From Micrasema longulum (Eukaryota; Arthropoda; Insecta; Trichoptera; Brachycentridae), in the NCBI GenBank assembly GCA_022494885.1, contig JAGVSM010003566.1, positions 1-64,000 of the forward strand: a stretch of 64,000 bases of DNA, written 5' to 3'. Below are positions 11,752-23,800 of this stretch, piece by piece. The translations under genes and the position numbers were made by a program. Numbering within the stretch: the first letter of the stretch is position 1; each line of letters starts with the position of its first letter. A model generated the notes under the pieces. It searched no databases, was not told where the DNA came from, and saw nothing but the letters and a program-made list of their open reading frames with translations.

Positions 11752-11874
11752 GCGTCCGACTTCACGGACATCGGGGACTGGCCGACCCTGGGGGGCGCCC
11801 CCGCCACCGCGGACGGGCCCGTCCAGCCCCCCGTGCCGCCCCCCGCCCCCGCCATCACCAACAACATCAACAAG
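11752..11874 (+). CDS. larp: larp exon 1 (first visible)
   Basis: 41 codons, phase 0 at both ends, acceptor TTGCAG and donor GTAAAC. Encodes [13 protein letters not shown], the conserved N-terminal LARP1 block, followed by a Pro/Ala stretch and NNINK. It cannot be the real first exon because it has no start codon. A LINE 3' fragment begins almost directly after the donor. Confidence 0.85.
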
Positions 11875-14800
11875 GTAAACTATATCTTCCCATCATTCAA
11901 CTCAATTAATTTATTTGAATATAACATATTGTTCCACGAAGCTAAACTTTTAGATCTAAGACAAATATATTGTTTTCAATGTTTAAAATGTATATTTAAG
12001 TACCAAGATTTATTTACAAGTAATTCAAATAGATCGAGTCAAAGAAGGAATCGTGTGTTAGAAATATTACACATTGTAAAACGAGGCTCGCACAGAGACA
12101 TGCATATTTTATAGGCCCAAAAATGTTTAATTCTTTTTATACTGATAATATTTCATTGATTCCAAACTATCAAAATTTTCCTTCTTTTAAAAAACACGCA
12201 CTATCCTGGATTCAAACTAAAGATATGAACTCTTTTTTTCTATCATTTATTTTGTTGCTCTTTAATAATAAGGTATATTTTTGTGTTTTTTTTTAAATAT
12301 TTTTTATTTCCTTTTTTAATTACTATAAAAAAAAATACCATATTATCTTTTACAAAATATTTTATTTTTTCTTTTTTATGCTACACAAAAATAATAACTG
12401 TCCATTATTTATTATAGGAGCAAAAATTGTGTCTTGTCGCAAGAGGCTAAATTAGTAGTTCATAATGGAGTTCTGGTACCAACCCTAATGTATGGAAGCG
12501 AAGCATGGAGTTGGAAAAAAAGGGACGAAAGTAGACTGAATGCTGTTGAAATGCGATCCCTCGGGCGAATGTGCGGAAAAACAATGTATGATAGGTGCCC
12601 CTAATGTCGAAATTAGAGCAGAATGCAAGGCTGAGTGAAGCATTATCGACAAAATTAAGAAAGGTCTTTTGCGATGGTTCGGTCATGTGGAGCGAATGAA
12701 TGATGAAAGAACGGCTAAAGATTTATGATGCGAATGTGTCTGGTTGTAGAAGTCGAGGAAGGCCGAGAAAGACATGGCATGATCAAGTACAACAAATTCT
12801 TGAAAGTGGTCGTGTGGAAAGTCGGAATAATCGACGTGCGTGCATGAGAAGATGTATGAATGTGAAGGAAGCAAAGGAAGTGTGCCAGGACAGAGTGGTG
12901 TGGTGTTCTATCCTCTCTGCCTACCCCTCCGGGGAAATGGCGTGATGGTTAGTTAGTTAGTTAGGAGCAAAAATTCATTAACATTTTCTTGTATACCCAC
13001 GAACCGGCCATGCCTTTGTGGGATTTTTTGTTTACTATTTTTACTATTAATATGTATTTCATTGCTATGTAATTATGCTTAATTTTTTAATACTCTGTTT
13101 TATCACTTATGTTCATTGTAAAAAAACAAAAAAAAAAAAAGTACATTACTAACATATTATAAAAAAGAAAAAAATACACGAAAGACACTCATGTCAAAGT
13201 AGTAGGAGAGTCCTGCTCCGGAAAATCCCGTCGGATACATGGAACAGATCAATATCCAGAGCGATGTTGTTCAGCGTAGCGATAGCCCTTCCAACGGCAG
13301 GGTGCTCCTGTATATCGGAATATGAAACTATCTACGCTGACGCTGTCTTAGGTAATTATCAGGAACATACAAACCAATGCTCATCATAATCTCAGGATTA
13401 TCGACCACACCGCGCGACAATGGATAAAAATGTGTAGTCAAATACACATTCCTTCTAGTCTCTCAACTGTTGTGGCCGAGCATACCCTGGAGAGACACGG
13501 TCGGGTGTAGCCGAGGATAATACTCGCACTCTCTCATGTAGAGATATCCAAGAACCTCTTTTGAACAATATTTTAAGATTGTCCAAATTTTTGTAGACAA
13601 GGAATGGATTCAACTCCCCGGGGAGCTGATTACAATTACAACAGAGATGAAGAACATTTCAGAAAATGTAATATATAAGTCTAGGCATCTACAGGGCTTA
13701 TGACCTGTCATTGGCTGGTTTACGTGGCCACTTTACACACTGTGTAACATTCACCATTCTGCCCATATTTGAACATCTATATTCCTCCTTCAATTCTTTC
13801 ATCTGTTGATGTTTGTGAAGTTAAAGAGCTGAAACCTTTATTTATGCGATGAGATTCATCTCATTTAATTATTTCACCTACATACTGGACTAGGCAACGC
13901 CTGAAAATTAGATTTTTTCCATTTCTATGCTTCTTCATGGACCAGGTGGATTTATCAAGAATATTTTGAATTCGTCCAAATTTTTGTAAAAGAGGGCTAG
14001 ATTTAACATATTACAACAGAGATGAAGAACATTTCAGCTCTTTAACTTCACAAACATCAACAGATGAAAAAATTGAAGGAATATAGATGTTCAAATATGG
14101 GCGGAATGGTGAATGTTAAACAGTGTGTAAAGTGGGCACTTGAACCAGCAAATGACAGGTCATATTCATCATCATCATCATCATCAGCTGTCTCTTGTCC
14201 AATGTTGAACATAGGCCTCCCCCTCTAGTCTCCATATTTCCCTACCCCGAGCCAACCGCATCCAACCACTTCCTGCAACTCGTCTCATGTCATCAGACCA
14301 CCTTGTCTGCGGCCTGGCGACACTTCTTCTACCCGTTCTGGGTCGCGATTCCAGGACTTATTACCTTCTCTAAAATGTTGTTCATCTCTATTGTAATATG
14401 TGGATCCATTTATGTTCTGGTCATTTCCAAACGAATAGCGAGCTAGTACAGAAATATCTTGTCCCTTCACTGTGCTGTAACGCTCGTGTGTCGGCAGGAG
14501 AGCTCGGGGCGGGCGCGGCCCCGCTCGCAGGACAAGGGGGAGGAGCGCAAGCCGCCCAAGCACCGCTGGCTGCCGCTGGAGATAGACACGGGCGCCAAGG
14601 GCCACAAGCACAGGTCGCCCCCGCCACACCACTCCGGTGAGTGCCAAGCCATTATTGAAGGCCTCTTTACCTCCAATTTTAGAAAAATGCAACAAAATTG
14701 GTGTGATTTAAAATGCTTATATTTTCCTTTAAAATAAGTAATTTAAGTTTTTTCTTTGATTTTATCAAAATCAGGAAAGTTTTTCCTGTTTAATTTGTTA

Positions 14801-17800
14801 TCTCCAAATCATTGAAATAAATTTTACTATTTCCAGATCATTAGAATAAATTTTACTATTATCTCCAAATCATTGGAATATCTTTTATTATTATCTTTAA
14901 ATCATTGGAATAACTTTTATTATTATCTTTAAATCATTGGAATAACTTTTATTATTATCTTTAAATCATTGGAATAACTTTTATTATTATCTTTAAATCA
15001 TTGAAATAAATTTTACTACTTCCAAATCATGAGAATAAATTTTACTATTTCCAGATCATTAGAATAAATTTTACTATTATCTCCAAATCATTTTATTATT
15101 ATCTTTAAATCATTGGAATAACTTTTACTATTATCTTCAAATCATTGGAATAAATTTTATTATTATCTCCACACTATTAAAAAAAAATTACTGTTATCTT
15201 CAAATCATTGAAATATATTTTACCATTTTCTAATCATTAGAATAAGTTTTACCATTATCTCAAAATCATTTTATTATTATCTTTAAATCATTGGAATAAC
15301 TTTTATTATTATCTCCACACTATTAAAAAAAAATTACTGTTATCTTCAAATCATTGAAATATATTTTACCATTTTCTAATCATTAGAATAAATTTTACCA
15401 TTATCTCAAAATCATTTTATTATTATCTTTAAATCATTGAAATAAATTTTATTATTATCTTTAAATCATTGGAATAACTTTTATTATTATCTTTAAATCA
15501 TTGGAATAACTTTTATTATTATCTTTAAATCATTGGAATAACTTTTATTATTATCTTTAAATCATTGAAATAAATTTTACTACTTCCAAATCATGAGAAT
15601 AAATTTTACTATTTCCAGATCATTAGAATAAATTTTACTATTATCTCCAAATCATTTTATTATTATCTTTAAATCATTGGAATAACTTTTACTATTATCT
15701 TCAAATCATTGGAATAAATTTTATTATTATCTCCACACCATTAAAAAAAAATTACTGTTATCTTCAAATCATTGAAATAAATTTTACTTTTTCCAAATCT
15801 TTGGAATAAATTTTACTATTATCTCCAAATAATTGGAATAAATTTTACTATTTCCAAATCATTAGAATTAATTTAACCATCATCTCCAAATCATTGGAAT
15901 CAATTTTACTTAACTACTTTAGTCTTCATACGAATACCGGTGTAACTAAATTTAGTCTAAATTTCAAGAGGCGTAATCTGCCGTTGGGAAAGTGAAGCGT
16001 AGTCTATCTCGCTCACATCAGGGTTTTAGCAGATCTGGTATTTTTCATACAAATCAGGGTTAAACCAATAAAACACACCTTCTGGGACCAATGATCAATT
16101 ATCCTTGTAGTCACATGTATATGCATAGTTTTCATTTGTTATGATAATGTATTCACGTAAAAGCTTTCTAAATAAATGCAAACGATAATGATTATACTTT
16201 GGGTCTCGTCTCTATCCCGTTGTATCAATCTCAGATTCCCAATCCCTCAACGGAGACGACTGGAGGTCCAGGGACGGCGGCGGCGGCCGAGGGGGACGCT
16301 ACCCACGATCCGGTGAGTTGACAATTTTAATATCTCACAAGTCAGATTATTGGTCGTTCGAGCCGGACATGTTCCGGCTCACAGGACCAACGAGTCACGC
16401 CTGTTATAGCCAAACTGTAGGCTTCTAAAGGGGGCCGAGAAATGCAATCTTGTATGTCTGATGATGCGCCTGTCCATACTGAAACACTCCTCTGCACATA
16501 CGTATGAAAATGTTTTGATTTACTGTTGATGGCCGACCGAAGTGAGATTTTTAGATTAGGCGTTTTTATTGTTAAACTGAACTCCATTGTGAACTGCCAG
16601 TTTTGCCTCCTGCGACAATCATCTGTTTGCCAAGGTTGATTTCAGTGCACCGTTCACCCTGTTTCCGGCATTCGCCCTCCTTTCCATCCTCAGTAAACAT
16701 ACTTCCCAGGTGCACAAATTCTTCCACCCGATTCAGTGTATCTACATTCACGCTGATCTCACATTTAGTCATACTATCACTTTCAAAAAGCTTTCATTTG
16801 GGACAAGTAAAATTCAATATTCCGACTCGTAGGTTGTTTATTGCAGGCGGCTAAACTAGCAGTTCACAACGGAGTTCTAGTCCCAACTCTAATGTATGGG
16901 AGCGAAGTATGGGATTGGAAAAATGATGATGAAAGTAGGTTAAATGCTGTCGAAATGCGATCCCTCAGGCGAATGTGTGGTAAAACGATGTATGATAGGC
17001 GCACAAATGTCGAGATCCGTGAAGTGTGTAAGGCTGAGACATGCATTACTGACAGAATCAAGAAAGGGGTGCTGCGTTGGTTTGGACATGTAGAGCGAAT
17101 GGACAGCGAAAGAACGGCTAAAAGGATCTACGATGCAAATGTGGATGGATGCAGAAAACGAGGAAGACCGAGAAAGACATGGCACGATCGAGTCCATCAA
17201 ATACTCGAAGGTGGTCATGTCAAAAGTAGGAATAATCGACGTGCGTGCATGAGAAGATGTATGAATGTAGAGGAGGCGAGGTCTGTATGCCAAGATAGAG
17301 TGTTGTGGCGTTCTATCCTCTCTGCCCACCCCTACGGCGAAACGGCGTGATGGTTTGTTGTTGTTGTTGCTAGGTTGAGAAACAATGAAGTACTGTTCAT
17401 CGATCAGCATAGGACAAACTATGGCCTTAATTCTCCAATGACCCGCCTTTGTCGTATTGTTAACTCGAGACAAGATCATCTGGACTTTTTTGGTTTAAGT
17501 TTACAGCGATTTAAACGAGCACTAAATAAATAGTCCAGATCTTGTCTCGATGTCCCTTATGTTTGTCAATGCTTCTTTTCTTATTTTAAATGTTTTAAAC
17601 TATTCTTTTATTGTAATATTTAAACCCTATAAATTGTATATGTGGACAATGTCCGTTAATAAATAAATAAATCGCTGCCTCGCGCGCATCGTAGACTCTT
17701 GCCACCAAGAATGGCAGGTCTTCTTTGTCGCCAGCAAGAAGCGCGGCATCATCAGCGCACAGATCGGAGGAATAACAGTACTGATTGTTTGCGTCTGTCC

Positions 17801-20800
17801 CGCAGGTCGAGGAGGCAGATTCTCGTTCCGGGGGGCGCGCGGAGGGCACAGCACCCCTCGCCCGCCCTCTCTCGCCCCGCACCGCCACGACTACCAGGTA
17901 AGCACTCCCGACGCACTCGAACCAACAGCGTCAACGCATCCGTCGCCTTTTACGACATGAGATTATTTTTGGTCAACGTTTAAATATTCCTTTTCTCGTT
18001 ATATTTGACGTACTGTGAATATGTATCACATTGGTATTAGAAGTGAGCCTCTGTAAAGAAAATTCAATATCGTGACTTTTGAACGCAATAGATAAACTAC
18101 AACATTTTTTTTTTCACTCTCCGCTAAGTACCTCACACGAAAAAGGGGTTTTTCTTGAGTTCATTCTAAACATTTCAAGTGGATAGGGGGGGTTCCTTTT
18201 GTAAGTTTCGTCTAATAATTAATATTTTTGTTAAGTTCATTCCGCATAACTCGACTGGAAATTGGTTTTTGTAAGGTATGTTCTGATATTTGTCGGCCTC
18301 GTGGTGTAATGGCCAGCGCATTAGCCCACCATGCATGAGGTCTCGGGTTCGATTCCCCACACTGTTGATACGAAATATTTATTTAAAAGGGTGTTTTCAC
18401 ACTAGAATATTTCATAGTACCTGGACTGGTACCTGAAGCGTAAGACCGATCATCTTACCTTCGTGTAACAAAAAAATGATCAAGATACGGGGCGATTGGT
18501 GTACCAATTCAGTGCCCTATGCACCGTTAGGTGCGGAAAGGGAACGATGATGATGAGGATATTCTGAATACCTCAAGTGAAAATGGATATTTGTTGAGTT
18601 TATTCTAAATTCCTCAACAAGAAAAGGGTTTTTTTCTTGAGTTTGTTTTAAATATTTCAAGTGGAAAAGGTTTTTTCTTCTTGAGTTTATTCTAAATATT
18701 TCAAGTGGAAAAGGTTTTTTCTTGAGTTTCTAAATATTTCAAGTGGAAAAGGTTTTTTCTTGAGTTTCTAAATATTTCAAGTGGAAAAGGTTTTTTTTTC
18801 TTGAGTTTATTCTAAATATTTCAAGTGGAAAAGGGTTTTTTCTTGAGTTTATTCTAAATAATTCAAATGGGAAAGGCTTTTTTTTTCTTCTTCAGTTCTA
18901 AATATTTCAAGTGGAAAAGGGTTTTTTTAATGATTTTTTAAATTAACCCGCGTGTGACGTCTCAAGATCTTTTCTCAACGAGTTATGCCGATTGGTCAGT
19001 TGACTTACCGTAAACCGGAAATTTATCACAACTCTCTTGTCATTGGTCATTGATTGATTCGGAAGAACTTATAATGTCTTTCAAAATAATTCATTTTTAC
19101 TGAAACAATTTTTTTCATACATTTTTAAGAAACTTTTTTTTCGTGGTACAATTTTCTACTCTAATTTTACCGAGCGTAAGAATACATTTTTTATATCCAA
19201 TTTCCCGTATAGCTGAACTTCCTCATTTTGCATACATAAACACGTCTTACTCGTACGAGCCATTCTCCATTTCCATGATTAGTGAATTTGCGTAACTCAA
19301 ATGGACTTTTGTTGAGTTCACTTGTCGGCACATCTCTGTGAAAGGACTGTCAGGCCGCAGCACAAAATTTTCTTGACAATAGCGTGCTCAAATTAAAATT
19401 AATCAATTAGCATAATCGAACTTTGAAAAATTCATATGACTAATGGATTATTATATCAACCTTTGCCCTCCCATTCCCCGAACCGAAAAAATCCCCTCTA
19501 CTTTTTTGAAATAATTTTGTTTTATGTTTTATGTTTTATTCACTGACCGCCTGTGTTTTTTCTAATTTGTTTTTATACCTTTTACACTCGCTGTTACGCG
19601 CGACTGATTCGACTTGACGACGTTTGTTAACAATTTGTACGCATGACTCTTCGCTACGATCCGCAACCCGACTCACATACGACGCATCCGACTAACCGCC
19701 CCGACTGACCTCTCCCGCCGCATGCGATCACAATTGACTATGATTTGTTTGGCTATGATTTCTCCCGCGTACGGCAACGTTTCCCGGCGCCGCTCGACGC
19801 CGCGCGACGTTGCCCCGCGCGCCCCGTCCCCCGTCCGCCTCCTCCCCCGCTCCCCCTGTCGCGCAGGCGTGCCGCGCGTACGCCGCGCGTACGCCGCCGC
19901 CCCCCCTGCCCCGCCTGACGCCCCCCTTGCCGCAGGCGCCGCCGCAGCAGCCGCAGCAGGCGCAGCACCCCTTCACGATGGCGGCCTTCTACTACGGAGC
20001 GGCCGCCGCGCCCTACCTCAACCTGGACGCGCCCACCCTCAAGGACTACATCAAGAAACAGATGTGAGTCTAGTTGGATTGTACTGCCAAGAATGTTACT
20101 GGATTATGTTTGCTGTTGTTACAAATGTTACATGGTTGTTGTTGCGAATGTAACAGGATTCAAATTGTTTTTGTTGTTGTGAATGTAACATAATTACCAT
20201 TATTTTTGTTGTTGTGAATGTAGTATGATTATGATTGTTTTTGTTGTGAATGTAACATGACTATGATTGTTTTGTTGTGAATGTAACAGGATTACCATTG
20301 TTTTTGTTGTTGTGAATGTAACGTAATTACCATTATTTTTGTTGTTGTGAATGTAACAGGATTACCATTGTTTTTGTTGTTGTGAATGTAACAGGATTAC
20401 CATTGTTTTTGTTGTTGTGAATGTAACAGGATTACCATTGTTTTTGTTGTTGTGAATGTAACAGGATTACCATTGTTTTTGATGTTGTGAATGTAACAGG
20501 ATTACCATTGTTTTTGTTGTTGTGAATGTAACAGGATTACCAATGTTTTTGTTGTTGTGAATGTAACAGGATTACCATTGTTTTGGTTGTTGTGAATGTA
20601 ACATGATTGTGATTGTTTTTGTTGTGAATGTTACAGGATTACCATTGTTTTTGTTGTGAATGTAACAGGATTACCATTGTTTTTGTTGTTGTGAATGTAA
20701 CAGGATTGTGATTGTTTTTGTTGTGAATGTTACAGGATTACCATTGTTTTTGTTGTTGTGAATGTAACAGGATTACCATTGTTTTTGTTGTTGTGAATGT

Positions 20801-23800
20801 AACAGGATTACCATTGTTTTTATTGTTGTGAATGTAACAGGATTACCATTGTTTTTGTTGTTGTGAATGTAACAGGATTACCATTGTTTTTGTTGTTGTG
20901 AATGTAACAGGATTACCATTGTTTTTGTTGTTGTGAATGTAACAGAATTACCATTGTTTTTGATGTTGTGAATGTAACAGGATTACCATTGTTTTTGTTG
21001 TTGTGAATGTAACAGGATTACCATTGTTTTTGTTGTTGTGAATGTAACAGGATTACCATTGTTTTTGTTGTTGTGAATGTAACAGGATTACCATTGTTTT
21101 TGTTGTTGTGAATGTAACAGGATTACCATTGTTTTTGTTGTTGTGAATGTAACAGGATTACCATTGTTTTTGTTGTTGTGAATGTAACAGGATTACCATT
21201 GTTTTTGATGTTGTGAATGTAACAGGATTACCATTGTTTTTGTTGTTGTGAATGTAACAGGATTACCATTGTTTTTGTTGTTGTGAATGTAACAGGATTA
21301 CCATTGTTTTTGATGTTGTGAATGTAACATGATTGTGATTATTTTTGTTGTTGTGAATTTAACTGGATTATGATTGATGTTTACTCATGTTTACATAAAA
21401 GGTACCAATTAAAAATACTTGGTACACTTTCACTTATTTTTCGACCAATTAGCGCTTTCACCCTCTTATGGGCATCTTCAAAATTGTCAAGAATAGTCAA
21501 TAAATAATAAAAAAAAAAAAAGGACTATGTTGTTTTATTGTGAATATAACAGTATTATTATTGTAGTGTTGTGAAGGTGACAGGATTATGATTGTAGTGT
21601 TGTGAATGTTACAGTATTATGATTGTATGTAGTGTTGTGAATGTAACAGGATTATTACTGTCGTTTCAATAACTTTTAGGTGAGACTACCCATTCTTTAC
21701 ACGAAGGGTTCTTTACAGAGATTGTTGTTTTTATGATCGTATCTGTTATAAAGAACTACTTAGGCCTCATGCGCCAACAGAGAAGAGATAATTATTTGCA
21801 GCGGTATTTATTTGTGTTTATTTTCTCAGCGAGTATTACTTCTCCGTGGAGAACCTCATGAAGGACTTCTTCCTGCGCCGGAAGATGGCGGCCGACGGGA
21901 CCATCCCCGTGACGCTCATCGCCTCCTTCCACCGCGTGCGCGCGCTCACCGCCGAGCTGCCGCTCGTTCTCGAGGCCATCCGCGCCTCGGACAAGATCGA
22001 GCTCATCGCCGGCTTCAAGGTACGCCCTCGTTCAGCCTGCGCGAAACCATGGAGGCCGTCCCCGCCTCCAACACGATCGAGCTCGTCCATGTGACCTTAC
22101 CGTTCACAATGAGAATTACCATTCTTAATGAGATTTACTGTTCTTGACAAGAATATCCATTCATGATTACAATGATCATTCTTAATGCGACTAACCCTTC
22201 TTGATGGAAATTAAAATTCTTGATGAGATTTACCGTACTTTATGAGATTTACCGTACTTTATGAGATTTACCGTACTTTATGAGATTTACCTTTCTTGAT
22301 GAGATTTACCTTTCTTGATGAAAATTAACATTGTTGATGAGATTTACCATACTTGATAAGAATTGCTATTCTTGATGAGGTTTATTGTTTTCTTGATGAG
22401 AATTACAGGCTGTGTTCTTGACAAAAATTGACGAGAACTGTTAATTATACTATTATTATGGATAACTTAAATAGCACCATTTTAGCAATATACCCCAAGG
22501 CCGCTTTGTAAAGTGGTTTTATTGATAAATAAATTTAATTGAAACTTAAATTTGTAATTTGAGTAAACAATTCATAATGAGAATGACCATTTTTATTAAA
22601 AACTACGGCTTTTAGTAAACAAATGTCGTGTTTCTAGTTACATTTTGCTCAAAGAACTTTATTCTTCCGTCACATCACGTGCAAATTAAACTGCCATTTT
22701 TGATGACAATCAGCATTTCCAACGAGAGTTCTTATTTCTCCGTCTCAGGTGCGCACGCTGCTGGAGCCCACCAAGTGGCCCATCCTGGACGGGGGCGCCG
22801 CCGAGCCCTCCGAGCGGCCCCCGGAGCCGCCCGCGCCGCCGCCCCCGGCCGCCGAGCCCCCGCCCACACCGGACGGCCTGCCCGAGCCCTTCCGCGTCCA
22901 GCAGAGGTACCGATCGCTTAAATCGACAATATTTAGCATCTTTAATTTTGTGAATATTTGAATGAACACCTAGGCTGAAAAGTATATACGATTTGTGTGT
23001 TATGATATGATTAAAATGCATTGCTACATGTGAAAGTCCAGGCATTCACTGGGCTTATGACCTGTCATTGACTAGTTTAAGTGGCCACTTTACACATTAT
23101 GTAACTTTCGCCATTCTGACATGTCATGCATTCTGTAAATGCCTTGACTTTAAAATTTTTTAAAATCCCCTTTAGGATTTACATCATATTTTTTACTACC
23201 ACCCCTTTGCATTAACATACTTTCACCGCCCCCTTTACATTTACATTTTTTCATTGCCCCCTTTACATTTACGTTTTTCACTGCCCCCTTTTTATTTACA
23301 TATTTTCACTGCCCCCTTTACATTAAATTTTATCACTATCATCCTTTACATTAAATTTTATCACTATCATCCTTTACATTAACATTCTTTCACTGCCCCC
23401 TTTACATTTTCATTTTTCCTCTGCCCCCTTTTTATTTACATCTTTTCACTGCCTCCTTTACATTAAATTTTTTCTCTATCATCCTTTACATTAACATTCA
23501 TTTACTGCCCCATTTACATTTTTTCACTGCCCCCTTTACGTAAAATGTTTTCACTGCCCCCTTTTTATTTACATCTTTTCACTGCCCCTTTTACAATTAT
23601 GTTCTTTCACTGCCTTCTTTACATTTATTTAATTTTTTTTTATTACTACCACCCTTAACATTGTCATTTTTTCAATACCCCCTCTAAGACAGAGTGGCGT
23701 TCAATTTTCTCTGCCCACCCCTACGGAGAAACAGCGTGATTGTTTGTTTACAAAAACCTCTAAAATTTCGTAGAATTTGTATGATTCATCACCTTCTTCC

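Noticed and set aside
16841..17350. Cellular 169-residue gene
   Set aside because: It is the C-terminus of an RTE-type LINE with target-site duplication and simple-repeat tail.
19728..19976. - strand Cys/Gly-rich protein
   Set aside because: Shadow of GC-rich larp exon 5 and its pyrimidine tract; no splice or start support.
20075..21375. CRISPR-like array of 35-bp repeats
   Set aside because: Units are directly adjacent with no unique spacers, in a eukaryotic intron; it is a minisatellite. Same for the 4489, 14755, 45125 and 49960 arrays.
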